From positions 372,001-436,000 of the forward strand of contig JAHBBC010000008.1 in assembly GCA_019915015.1 (NCBI GenBank): a stretch of DNA of 64,000 bases. The letters run 5' to 3'. The notes under the pieces are model-generated. The model searched no databases, was not told the DNA's origin, and saw only the letters and a list, made by a program, of their open reading frames with translations. Position 1 is the stretch's first letter; each line of letters begins with the position of its first letter. Shown in pieces: positions 9,661-20,341 of the stretch. This DNA comes from Auriscalpium vulgare (Eukaryota; Basidiomycota; Agaricomycetes; Russulales; Auriscalpiaceae). The translations under genes and the position numbers were made by a program.

Positions 9661-12600
9661 CTACAAACCCACCCAGCTAAACCCGTTCTCCAACTCAGCT
9701 TCGCCCGTCAACCGAATATCCCTCGACGACGCGCCCACAAGCACCTCAAACGTGCCGGCCTCCGCAACCCACGCCCCGCGCCGCACGTCGAAGAAACCCA
9801 GCGCCTCGCGGTCCAGCGCCACCTCCACCGCCTTGCTCTCGCCAGCCCGCAGCGCGACCTTCACAAAGCCCTTCAGCTCCTTCAGCGCGCGCGGCAGCGC
9901 GGAGACCGGGTCCGCAATGTACACCTGCGCGACCTCGCGCCCGTCTATGCTGCCCGTGTTCGTGATGGTGAAGGACACGGTGAAAGTCCCGTCGGCGGCG
10001 ATGGGCGTCGTGGAGAGGTCAGAGTAGGTGAAGGTCGTGTAGGAGAGGCCGTGGCCGAAGGGGAAAAGCGGGTCGATGGCTTTCTTGTCGTAGCCGCGGT
10101 ACCCGACGTAGATGCCCTGAATGTAAGGTTAGTTTGAGGTGAGAGCACCCAAGAGCGACACGTACTTCGTGGTACGGGACGTGTCCGACCGACTCGGTAT
10201 TCGCGCCCCACAAAGGGTACGCAGGGATGTCCTCATCGCGCTTCCTGCACGCCCGTCAGCCACCCGACACACTGAGCTGAACTGTAATGGACGTACGGGA
10301 ACGTGATCGCGAGCTTCCCAGACGGGTTCACCGCCCCGAACAGCACATCCGCAAGCCCGTTGCCGAGCTCGTTGCCCCCGTAGAACGCCTGCGGATCAGT
10401 CAGCAACGCGAAGAATGCACGGAATCGGCGTGCGTGCGCACATGGACGACGGTGTCCGCGTCGGCAATCCATGGCATCGCGACGGGCGCCCCACTCTGGT
10501 TCACCACGATCGTCTTCGGGTTCGCGCGCAGCACGGCCGCGACGAGGGCATTCGCCGCGCCCGGCAGGCTGCCATAAACCATAAAACATGAGCACAAATT
10601 GATTCATTCACCAAGGCCCGACCACAGCCCACGCACCTGATACCCGGCCGGTCGAGGCCCGAGCGCTCCCACTCGTGGTTCAGCCCCACCACGACGATGG
10701 CCACTATCCCGCGCCTCATCAGCACGGCGTACACCTATAAGCCAAACAAGCATTCACGCACCGTCCGCCGCCTCCGCAATCTGCACCGCCTCCTCGATCG
10801 CCTCCTCTTCCCCCAACACCCGCGCCGCGCCGATACGCAGCCCGCCGCGCGTCGTGTACCGCCCGCTCAGCGTAACGTACACGCGCGCGTCCCAGCGCAC
10901 TTCCAGCGCCACGGGCGTGCCCGCGGCGAGCCCGCGCACGACCGCGCGATGGTCCGCGGTAGCGTTCTCGAAGGCCGCATTGGGCGCGGGCGGCGCGTGT
11001 GTGAGGTCGAGGATGCGCGTCCCGTTGGCGAAGACGCTGCCCGTGCCGCCGAGCGAGACGCCAAATTCAAAGTCGCCGGATTCGTCGGGGACGAAGGTCG
11101 TTGTGTACTGAAGGGGGCGGAAGTGGTCAGCGGTGCTTGCAGAGTATAGAGGCGACGCGAGAGCGTACCCGGAGCCAACAAGGCAGGTTCACTTTATCGT
11201 CCTACGTCGTATGATCAGCGCGGACTGAGTGAGAGGAGCGGAGAGGCGTACGATGCCGTCCATGAAGTAGCAATTGCTCGTTTGCGTCGGCGTGCTCCAC
11301 ACCGGCTGGGCGCCCTCTGCCAGACTCTCAACCCACCCCACCCCCGGCTCCTCGTTCCAGAACTCCAGCAACGCGCCCGCGCGCCCATCCACATGCATAT
11401 AGTCATCCAGCAGCGGCAGATACTGGTGCGACGTCGCGCCCACCGCATACGCGACCTCCGCCGCGGGCGCCGCTGCGCGGATGCCGTCCAGCACCGAGAC
11501 GTGGTACGTCTCGCTGAGGCGCGCGGACCCGCCGCCCGAGAGGTAAACGTTCTTGGCGTTCGGGCCAATCACTGCAATCTTTGCGAGCGGCTGTGTGAGG
11601 GGAAGGAGCCCCGCCGCGTTCTTGAGGAGCACGATGGCGTCCGCCGCGGCGCGGCGCAGGAGGGCGCGCAGCGCGGGCGTATCAACGGCAGTTTGGGGGC
11701 CGTTGAAGGGGATGCCGGATGCGTGGGCATAGGCGACAAGCTCGAGGATCTGTGGGGAAGTTGTTTAGTTGACAGTCATTTTGGGGGCTGACTCGGAGGG
11801 AAAAGGCGGACCTTGCGCACGCGAGCGTCGATGTCACCGGGAAGCAGCTTCTCAGAGACGAGAGCGCGCTCGACTGCCTTCCCGCGCATCACAGTGGGTC
11901 CCCTGTGGAACAAATAAGTGTACCACTCGTGCAAAGATAGACAGCACATATACGCACGGCATTTCGAGGTCTAAGCCTGCCTTGATGGCTTCGACGGTGC
12001 TGTACGTTCCCGTCCAGTCGCTCACTATCATGCCCTGATAGCCCCACTCCTACACAGCGTCAGTCAGCGCGCGAAACAGAGCAAGGACTACTGGCACACA
12101 CTTTTCGGAGTACTTGATCTATGAGCCACACATTTTCAGACGCGTGGGTGCCATTAAGGCGGTTGTATCTACATCGATTGACAGCATCAGTGTGACTCAA
12201 GGGAGCGGGGCGCTCTTGCGTGAGTGCTTACGCGGTCATGAGGACCCGCGGAGCTGACTTCTTGATAACGATTTGGAACGGCTTCAAGTAGATCTCGCGA
12301 AGCGTCCTTTCGCTCACGTCGCCTTCCCAAGGCGGTCAGTCAGCCATCGATGTACCGCCTGCGAAAGACACATCGAGTATACATACTACTGTACGAGTAC
12401 CTGATGCGAAATGTAAGGATGTGTAGATGCGTAGTCTGCGATGATAGCACGTCGCGCATCGTGCGTACCTGTGGTACTCCTGCTCATTCGCAACGAAATG
12501 CTTGATGGTGGCTGCCACTCCTTTCGATTGCACGGCGTTGATATATACCGCCGCAAGCGTCCCACTGAGATGCGGGTCCTCGGAGAATGATTCGAAGCTG

Positions 12601-13186
12601 CGCCCGCTCAGCGGCGAGCGCTGCGTGTTGACCGTCGGTCCGAGAAGAACGTGCGCACCTGCAGGGCCAAGTACATGAATGCTGTGAAGGCTGCTCAAAG
12701 ATGCAACGCACTTTTGGACCGACATTCGTCGCCTAGGAGTTCGCCGATTTCTCTTACGAGGTCGATGTCGAAGGTGGAGCCGAGGCCAAGGCCGCACGGG
12801 AAGCAGCTGGCGGGTACGCCGTTGAACGCTGCGTGCGGGGCATAGGCGTGAGCAAATGGCAAGAATTTGTCTTCGGATTCGTGGACTGTGTACACACCTC
12901 GGGTTCCGCGAATGCCATTCGGCCCTGCACAGCGTCAATCCCCAGCCGACTGGCACGAAGTGCGCGTGGAACGTACCGTCGCTCACCCTGACAGACGGAA
13001 CTCCCGCCTCAGGGATGGGATAGGTGTGCCATCGGTCCTAGATATCGAAAGCTCTACGTCAGAGGTCCGGAGTACGGGAACTACACGCACCAAGCCCGCG
13101 AGCATTTTCACTTTCTGGCCCATCGTCAAACGCTGCAGCGTCGAGTCGACATCGAATGCGTTCGTTTCGTTGAGTTCGTGCGCCAT
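9661..13186 (-). CDS. GH3 beta-glucosidase with PA14 and Fn3-like domains
   Basis: Glycoside hydrolase family 3 enzyme that releases glucose from cellobiose and beta-glucosides. The start [14 protein letters not shown] is at 13186 (13219 also possible). The (alpha/beta)8 part shows [38 protein letters not shown] and [12 protein letters not shown]. The catalytic nucleophile Asp lies in [12 protein letters not shown] (codon 12017-12019). A PA14-type insert follows (WNEEPGVG to [11 protein letters not shown]), then [15 protein letters not shown] with the likely acid/base Glu, [12 protein letters not shown] and a C-terminal Fn3-like domain ([19 protein letters not shown]) ending WVGL. More than ten short introns are needed and the family order is complete; length is about 840 residues. 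No signal peptide is seen, as in intracellular fungal GH3 types. The last 120 bp are duplicated at 14155-14267. Confidence 0.92.
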
Positions 13187-14154
13187 CTTCGTCTCTTCCT
13201 GGTGGTGGTAGTGATTCACAGCGGCCTTTTATATGTAAGGTCTTAGGTCGGCGGCTGCGTTCGGTTATGTGATATCACCTGACGGAAAGTACTCTGTACT
13301 CCGCTCTGACTCGACTGTCACTCAGGCCCTTATCCCACCAATCGTTGATGGGTTTCCATGTGCATGGGACAGATTGGGGGTGGGGGAGATGGGGGTGGGG
13401 AGATAGGCATGGCGAGACGAAGGTTGGCGAGATGGGGTTACGAGATGAGGGTTGGCGAGATGGGGGGAGGCGGGGGAGGCGGGGTCGTAGCGCGATGACC
13501 TGGAAGAGGCAAAAACAAGACGTCAATCAGCTGTGCGAGCACGTCGGACGAGTCACAACAGGCTCCAGGGTGAGCAACGAGCGCGGCGACGCTACCGCAA
13601 TCACAATGGGCTTGTGCATGGGTCGAGCAAGGGCGAGGGTGGTCGGAGGATTCCTGCCGCACCGCATCGCCTGAGACTCGACGTGCGCTTCGTAAGGAAG
13701 ATGATTTGGGGTCGGACGTCCATCAGGTCAAGCGACAAAACAATCATGATATTCAGCGAGGCGGCGGTCATGGATATAGGCCGTGCTGGGCTCGGAGTAG
13801 TACCGCACAAGCGCCTGCCCTGTTGCGAGATGCGTTTAGTACCAGAACGTCAACGAGTTGTGGATGCTCACATTGTCCTCAGCCCTCCTCGCGCTGTCGC
13901 CTCTACCCAGCCCTAGGCCCGTGATAGAGCGTAGCCATGTCCGCAATTGGACAACAGATGTCTACAGACGCAGTACGGTCATGATAGGGTATGTAAGTAA
14001 CAGAGACACGCGCTAGGGAAGGAAGTGGGGCACAAGCGCAGCTTATAAGGGGCGGTCGGAGTCAGGGTCGGAGAGAAGAGGAGGTCTGAACTCCGAAAGC
14101 CTCTCCTTCGAATGAGTTGAAGCTCCGAAAGCCGGACTACACTGTGTACATGAA
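13187..14154. other. Centre of the inverted duplication, no gene
   Basis: This is the 5' flank of the GH3 gene followed by unassigned DNA. It includes a guanine-rich array at about 13374-13500. Open frames lack recognisable motifs. The region is spacer between the arms and has no counterpart on the left because the GH3 gene occupies that position. Confidence 0.5.
13374..13500 (+). repeat. Guanine-rich irregular tandem array
   Basis: Runs of G4-G6 are separated by short spacers (tgggggtgggggagatggg and similar), plus imperfect repeats of gttggcgagatgggg. The plus strand has clear potential for G-quadruplex formation. It lies 190-310 bp upstream of the GH3 start. Confidence 0.6.
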
Positions 14155-14267
14155 TCCTAGGGTCGCGGAGGCCGGGTCGTTTGAGGTTCTTGTGGGCGCT
14201 GTCGAGGGATATTCGCTTACAGTGCAAGGCTGAGCTGGAGAAGGGCTTTAGCTAGGTGGGTTCGTAG
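14155..14267 (+). pseudogene. 3'-end scrap of a second GH3 beta-glucosidase
   Basis: The sequence reads gcggaggccgg, gtttgaggt, cttgtgggcg, cgagggatattcg, then gagctggag and tttagct, ending at a TAG at 14265-14267. This parallels the last 110 bp of the GH3 gene (9661-9775) in opposite orientation. An in-frame TAG replaces the Trp codon near the end and small indels are present. It sits tail-to-tail with TPR D exactly as the intact GH3 gene sits tail-to-tail with TPR C. Confidence 0.75.
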
Positions 14268-14445
14268 AATTGCTGAGAGATGCGGGTAGTAGTCGTCGGA
14301 GGGTGCATGGGAAATTTCGCTGGACAAGTAGCTAGAGGACGTAGGCCTGCGCCCAGCGCAAATATTGTCGATACAAATCGATTGAATAAGGAAGAACGTG
14401 CGAGCACTCGGAGCGCTGGAAAGACAAACACTTTCCTTGCTATCC

Positions 14446-15581
14446 CTACGAATGCAGCATACTCCTCACGACCAGCGCATCCACCGCATTCACACAACCA
14501 AGCGCGCGCTCCAGCACTGTGCGCCTCTCGCCCGTGTCACCCAGCACCTCGTGCGCGCGCGCCTGGCGGATATACCTGGGACAGTGGTGAGCCTTTCGCA
14601 ACAGCCGGAAGAACCAAACCAAACAGACCCTTTCAGATAGCTCGGATCAAGCTTCTCAGCATCGCACCCATCCTGCAGCGCCGCGCTCGCGTTGCCGCTT
14701 GCCAGATACGCCGCCGCGCGGTTGGCATGCAGCACCGCGCGCAGGCGGCGCTCTGGGGGGCCCATGCTCTGCGGCTCGAGCACCTCCGCGCGGCTGAGCG
14801 CCTCGATCCCATGCCCGTACCCCTGCGCCGACAGCTCATATAATTTGATGTTGTACGCCTTGTTCGCCGACTCCTTGCGCTCGTTGGCGAACGCGATGAG
14901 CCCGTCGTACGTCTCCGGGAAATCGTCCCGCGGCGGGCCGGTCGACGGCCCGGGGCCGGCGACCTGCCACGTGAACGGCGCAGGGAGGCTGTTGAGGAAG
15001 GGCTCGAGGACGGGCAGGTGCGGGGCGAGCAGGTCGGCGATGATCAAGGTCGCGGGAAGGACGGGCTCCTGTGGCGCAGCGGGCATCGCGATGCAGCGAC
15101 GCAGAAACCTGCGTGGGCGCGGTAAGGCAAAGCCTGCGCGAAAGATGAGGAGAGATGCCTACGTGAGCATGTAGTCGGACAGCACTGCATCCTCCCCGAG
15201 CAAGTCCTGCTGGAACCGCATCGTCCCGGTCGTTTCATCGCGGCACTCCATACGGGTACGATGTGTTATCTTGATCGTTTGGACGGGCCCCGGGGGCAAG
15301 GGGAAATGAAAGGCTATGTCGCCGCGGTCGATGAGCCCCACCTTCCACGTCGTTCCGGGCACGACCGTCGGCGCGAGCGCGACGAAGTCAAACACGTCGA
15401 GCTGTGCGCGCACGGCTGTGTCGTCAGTGCCGCCGTAGATCGCGCGGACGTCCTGCCGGTTCGAATTATCCGCGAGGTGTCTGTTGGGCGCCGTGAGCGG
15501 GACCGAGAAACTAAGATGATAGACAACGTACGTGATAATGTCCAGAAGGTCTTTGCGGCCGGTTTTTGGGTTTGGCGGCAT
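14446..15581 (-). CDS. TPR copy D, carboxylate-clamp TPR protein (subfamily II)
   Basis: Intact counterpart of damaged copy C, about 340 residues. It starts MPPNPKTGRKDLLDIITYVV at 15581. The N-terminal domain includes VRAIYGGTDDTAVRAQ, TWKVGLIDRGDIAFHF, MECRDETTGTMRFQQDLL and DAVLSDYML, followed by an intron (about 15116-15167). FLRRCIAMPAAPQEP and LLAPHLPVLEPFLNSLPAPF come next. The TPR part shows NERKESANKAY (clamp Lys and Asn), HANRAAAYLASGN (clamp Asn) and LKG, then after the last intron YIRQARAHEVLGDTGERR to SMLHS. The TPR1-2 linker is shorter and more divergent than in other subfamilies. An ATG at 15685 lies in a different frame and is not used. An adaptor role through the TPR clamp is inferred; specificity is unknown. 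Confidence 0.72.
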
Positions 15582-16012
15582 ATCGGCAATGATTTTCTAG
15601 TGGGCGCGCTGGTCAGGAGACCTGCAGATGAGTGGAGGATTTCTACCGCGTATGCAGGATCCTCGTGCATTTTCATGGTGTTCATGGCCGCGGTGCAGGT
15701 AGAAACAGAGTGGACGTCGTCTGTGAAAGTCCCTAGTCTGCTGGCGTCTTTATATATGCCGTTCTATAGGCGCATTCGGACAGCGAGGATCGTTATGAGA
15801 AGTCAAGGACCCAGAGTCATGGAAGCTCTCACCACGCGGTTCTTGCGGATCGCAGCTTTGCAATTGGAGATGACAGGACAATCGGGATAAAATGTGGACA
15901 TTCGACATTATACTTTTTTTCCGTCGCATACACTGCGTTCTGTCAAGACTGCAACGTCTGAGGATGCCCGGCTTCCACGACAATTGTGGCAAGTAACCAT
16001 GTCGCTCGAAGA
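15582..16012. other. Intergenic between TPR D and E
   Basis: Upstream flank of D and downstream flank of E. The part near D resembles the upstream flank of C (8382-8554). No separate gene is seen. Confidence 0.45.
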
Positions 16013-17165
16013 TCACGTCGACTTCAACAGCGCCGCCAACGCGTCCGCAACGATCTGCATATCCGCGCCACGCGCCTGCCGACCCCCACGCTCCAGGGCA
16101 CTGCACACCTGCACGACGTCGCCCAGCAGGAGATGCGCACGCATCTGTTGGAGATACCTGCGCCGCCCTCGTCAGCACCGCGCGTCTGCCGCCAGCACGC
16201 CACGTACCCTTTGACATAGCCCGCATCCGCGCGCTCTGCGCTCATCCCATCGCGCAGCGCCCGCTGAGTGTCCATGTCCGGCCCCTCCAGCATAAACGCC
16301 GCGGCGCGGTTCGCCAGACACACGGCGAGCTGTGCGCGCAAGGGCGCTATCTCCACGGCCCCGTGCCCTTCCAGCAGCGCGACAGCCAGTGTCGCCACGG
16401 CCATGGTAGCGCCGCCCTGGGGTTGCGCGCCGCATATGCCTCGTTGCCGCGCTGCCTCAAGTTGTTAGCCATGCTGACGCAGCTGGCAGCATTCGCGCGA
16501 GAACCCTCGAGCGGGTGGATATTGTATGTCATGAGCGCGGGCAGCGTCGCGAGGGCGGGCGCGAGGGAGGCAGTGTACGGCGTGAAAGCCGCGGTGAACG
16601 AGAGCGAGGCGGGCAGCGGACGCGGTGCCCAGGCGGCAAAGCGGATGAAGCTGCACGATGTGTGAGCGACACGCGCGACGAACGTCAAAAATGACGACGC
16701 ACTCGAGCACGATTATGGTAGGTGGTGGGCCCACGCCGACGATGCCCCACACATAGGTGATCCGTCTCAGGGTGTGGTCGCATAGGAGCAGGAAATGATG
16801 CCTTGAGGGCTTGTCGACCACGCCGTCGTCCGGTGCATCAACAGGTCCCTGGTACACCAGCCCGATCAGCCAGCATACAGAGGATTGGAGCTGGCCGATG
16901 CGCAGTGTGGAGAAGTTGATGGGCCCTCTCGCAGGCGTGATTCTTGACCTGTGGGCGCGGCAGTGTCAGTATAAGTAGACGTTGGGATGTTGTTGCGGCT
17001 TACGACGTGGTGTCCTGATGAAATAACAAGCGAGTGGTGCACTGCTTATCTCGACGAATGACTGCGGATCGTTGGTGAGTAGGATAGGCGCATACAAGGT
17101 GTGTGACGTGCCTCGAAGGAGTGCATACTGCAGTACACATCGTGAGTCTCTACCGTGGCGGCCAT
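16013..17165 (-). pseudogene. TPR copy E, frameshifted subfamily I member
   Basis: Mirror partner of B. It starts MAATVETHDVYCSMHSFE at 17165. The first donor reads GAG/gcacgt where B has GAG/gtgcgt, so it would need a GC-AG intron. With an acceptor after gataagcag the frame runs TTRLLFHQDTTS, SRITPARGPINFS and GLVYQGPVDAPDDG. The exon after the next intron gives FAAWAPRPLPASLSF to RQRGNEAYAARNPRAAL. There, 10 bases present in B (within ATGGAGTACACCTTT) are lost, so VATLAVALLEGHG, CLANRAAAFMLEG and MDTQRALRDGM lie in another frame. The last exon (YLQQMRAHLLLGDV to AALLKST) is intact. TPR1 and TPR2 are therefore separated by a frameshift; I call it a pseudogene. Confidence 0.7.
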
Positions 17166-17648
17166 GGCCTCGATACGCTAGCTGCTGGCAGTAAGAGACA
17201 GAAAAGCACGGCTCAGCGTCAAGTCGACGGAGTGCGGATAGGCTTGCGATTCTGCGGATCAGGGTGGATCGTCGTCGAAGTCACCGGTCCTCCATCTCCT
17301 TTGGCGGCGGCACCAGTCGCACCAACTCTTTTTCATGCAACATCATCCGTACCAGTTCTATTTGCGCCAGACAGATAGATAACAAGGACATCAAAGGGAG
17401 GCGGTGGCAAGCAAAGAGTCGATGGTGCTCGATGGTGGCAGCGCCCCGGTCAAGACAAGCGTGACTGAGCCGCCCTACCTCCCCATCGTCCACCCAGACT
17501 TCCTCGCGACCTCCAGATGGTGAATTCTAGCTCAGCTTGGCTGCAAGAGCGCACTTCGTCGACAGACAACGCAAATGCAGGGGAAGAACGTCGGCGACAT
17601 GCGACAGTCCGCCTTCTGCAGATCCACCTATACATATGCAACTCTAGG
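17166..17648. other. Divergent flank between TPR E and F
   Basis: Mirror of the A/B divergent promoter region (6404-6954). No gene is seen. Both genes it would serve are broken. Confidence 0.4.
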
Positions 17649-18661
17649 ATGGCCGCCATAACCCTCGCTGTGCTTCTTTCCAACACCCACCATGCGTTGC
17701 AATTGCAACTGGGCCGACACGCACGACGTTGAGTCCTCCAAGGTGAGCCTACCCTCCCCGCTGCCTGCATCTCTTTCGCTGATGCCCAACGAGGCGCTCG
17801 CGCGCGCTGCACACCGACTTGGCTTTTCTGCAATGGGCTCAGTAGCAGATGACCATCGCCGACTGGGTCCTCGTTGACAAGAGCGGCGACAGGGCTGCCG
17901 AGGAGGAAGCCGAACGGCGCGCCACCGCTACGCGCCAAGTCCTTCGAGGGCGACCTGCGCTTCGTGGAGCTTCGTTAGCGACGGCCCGCCTGCTGCTAAA
18001 TTCGCCCTCGACTGCGCAGTTGTTTGCTCACTCTCTCCCGCGCCGCCGCTCACACTTGCTTTCTAGCATCGCCCGCGTCTGTATCGGCAACCCTGCGCCG
18101 GTCATGCTCCCTGCCACGCTCATCCTCACCGCCGCCTTCCTCCCTCACGCGCCACCGTCGCACCCTTCCTCGCTGCGCTCCCGCAACCTTCATCTACAAG
18201 CTCGAAACTTGTGCCGGGGCGCGCGCGATGCCGCCTTCCTCATTGAAAAAGCAAAGGACTTCTCGCTCCAAGGTGACGTTTTGGACGGACGGCGCGAGCG
18301 CGGCCCAGGCGGCCGACATCTGTGAGCACCTCCTGCGCGGGGTGTGCCTGGTGAACTGCGCCGCAGCACATCTGTTCGACAGGCCAGGGCAGGATGTGCA
18401 GCCAGCGCTGAGCGAGGGGTGGAGGCGGAGCGCGTAGATCCGGAGTACGTCAAAGGGTGCCGGTGAGTAGCTAGCGTGCTTGGAATTTGTGGTTCAGATG
18501 CTTACGGTCGCGATTATGTTCTTGTGTGGCAGATCACTCCGCCAGATGCGAGCGCATGTGCCTTTGGGGAGGCGCGGTGGGTGCTGTAGCGCGCTGTTAG
18601 GAAGGTCCAGGGTGCGGACGTGCAGCTCGTCGCCCAGGCGGTGGATGCGCTACTGCAGTGA
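17649..18661 (+). pseudogene. TPR copy F, degenerate subfamily I member
   Basis: Mirror partner of A. The start MAAITLAVLLSNTHHAL matches A's start but hits a stop after GRHARR. The first-intron acceptor is lost. MTIADWVLVDKSGDRAA and RVCIGNPAPVMLPATLILTA survive in changing frames. Several indels break the segment corresponding to A's FLSALPAPFTYKF. The stretch between the TPR1 and TPR2 equivalents has lost many codons (ADICEHLL joins directly to RGVCLVNCAAAHLFD). The last exon remains (about 18538-18661) but is also shifted. Multiple independent lesions make this a clear pseudogene. Confidence 0.82.
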
Positions 18662-19019
18662 GCCGGCGTGCGCGCGGTGCAAACGAAAACCTGTAAACCA
18701 TGTCTTGTTTATTGAAGGTTTTTCTGAAGCGTGATTCCCCATTGCGTACAGCCGGTCGGGCATATCGGGAATAGGGCATGGACGGCTCTACTTCCCGACT
18801 TTCTTCTCGTGAAAATCTCCCGGTCATGGATAAGCAACACAGAGACAACGTATGGATCATGGAAACAATATTTCACAAGAGCTGGCCAGATATGCTTTTG
18901 ACGGCGGAACGTTAGTGAAACAGCAGGCATGGATTTCGCATTCACATAGTAAAAGTACACTTTCAGTCAGACTACAAGCTACGAGCCTCGCTTTCTTTTA
19001 AGAAACATGGCTGCAGACT
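18662..19019. other. Intergenic, outer end of right duplication arm
   Basis: 18710-18790 mirrors 5098-5200. 18925-19000 is the 3' flank of TPR copy G and resembles the relic block at 40629-40709. No gene is seen. Confidence 0.5.
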
Positions 19020-20341
19020 CTAGGCGTTCTGCGAAGCGCCTCGAAGTGCTTCGAGAGCCTTGACGAGGCCATCCCTGTCCCGAATGTCGTTACGCGCCAA
19101 TGCCTGCTCAAGCACCTTTCTCGCCTCGTCGACCTCTCCAAGAGCCTCCTGAGCTTGCGCTTGACGGAAGTACCTAAACAGAACGTGAGGCCTGCACTAA
19201 GCGACCAAAGCCATTTGAACAACGCACCCTTTGGGATTAGTGGGATCCGCCCGCTCTGCCGCCCTACCTTCTCTCAACGCCAGCCGGGCATCCATACCTT
19301 CCCCCTCCAGTAAGTACGTAGCCGCGCGATTCGCAAAGCAGACCGCGAGCAGCTTGTTCGTGGCCGCCTCCTGACTGTCGTTCGGTTTGTTGTCCCGCGC
19401 AGAGCAGAGGTGCTCGACCGCGTCCATGTATGCGGTGAGCGCAGCAGCACGGTCGCGCGCGGCGAACGCCGCATTGCCCTTCTTCTTCGCCTCGTACGCG
19501 AGCGCAACGTACTTCTTGTAACGATCTTGACATCCCATATACGCGACGTCCTTGTGGTGCTCCGCGAGCGCAGGCGTCTCCACTTTGTACGAGAACGGCC
19601 GCGGGAGTGAGTCGAGGAAGGGGCGCAGCACAGACATGTGTGGCTGGAACTTGATGGAGAAGAGGATAAAGTTCGGGAGAAGCGGCCACGGGTTAACGAT
19701 GCTGCGCTTGACAAAGCTATATCGCGAATGAGTATGAGAGGAAATGGAAGGAGATTACGAGCGACGCACTCAATGATCTCGGCGGAGTTCGGCGGGCCGT
19801 GGCCGTAGACCGGTTTGTTGAAGCGGGGAGTGCAACCTCGACCGCCGAGTTCACAGACATCGCAGGACAACAAGGAACGTGTGCCGTGAGCCTGGGGTCG
19901 TCGCTGCTGCCTCTGGCTTTATCGGCATTTCGTTCGCGTCGACCATGCCTTTGTGATTGAGGCTCATTATCCAGCAGGAGTTGGGCACGATGTTAGTCAG
20001 GGAGGTGAAATCGAAACCCGAAATGTCATCCTCCGTCATCTTCTTATGCATCTTGAACCCCATCCCGAGCACCGCCTTGACGTTGGGGTCGTTCAAGTTG
20101 GTCAACATGTGTCTGACTGGGTTTGAGTACGCCTTCACAAGGAAAAAACAGGAAGATGTACGTCATCATGGCTTGGAAATTGACTTCTCCGGTGAGAGGG
20201 TCGGGCCTGACATTGTCGAAAGCCCTCTGGGATACATTGGCAATTGTTCAAAGTCGTGATAAGAGGGTGTATGCTTACCAGGGCGGCCGCACGCTCAGAT
20301 ACGTTGGCTTCCAAGCCGTAGTTCCAAGGTGTGCTTGACAT
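19020..20341 (-). pseudogene. TPR copy G, subfamily III, one-base frameshift
   Basis: Closely related to copy I. It starts MSSTPWNYGLEANVSERAAA, and after an intron continues RAFDNVRPDPLTGEVNFQAM. The next exon has KMTEDDISGFDFTSLTNIV and HKGMVDANEMPIKPE. Here it reads ttccttgttgtcctgc where J has the equivalent of ttcctgctgtcttgc. The extra base sends the frame to a TGA at 19851-19853, and the true frame resumes as LSCDVCELGG. Downstream all is preserved: PHMSVLRPFLDSLPRPFSYK, AKKKGNAAFAARDRAAA, VCFANRAATYLLEG and, after the last intron, PKG/YFRQAQAQEALGEV, ending LRGASQNA. A sequencing error cannot be excluded; if so this is a full-length gene with a perfect TPR clamp. Confidence 0.65.

Larger units (their letters stand above)
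5090..9790 (+). repeat. Left arm of a 14-kb imperfect inverted duplication
   Basis: The arm carries TPR A(-), B(+), C(+) and the 3' end of the GH3 gene(-). The mirrored order occurs at 14155-18800. Matches are seen in intergenic DNA as well: 5098-5200 pairs with 18710-18790, and 9535-9570 with 14400-14440 (both hold tttgtctttccagc). The outer boundary was judged by eye. Confidence 0.8.
14155..18800 (-). repeat. Right arm of the 14-kb inverted duplication
   Basis: Mirror of 5090-9790: GH3 scrap(+), TPR D(-), E(-), F(+), then the non-coding block that matches 5098-5200. The axis of symmetry is near 11960. Confidence 0.8.

Noticed and set aside
10697..11791. Plus-strand frames of 90-170 codons
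   Set aside because: Antisense to the GH3 beta-glucosidase exons.
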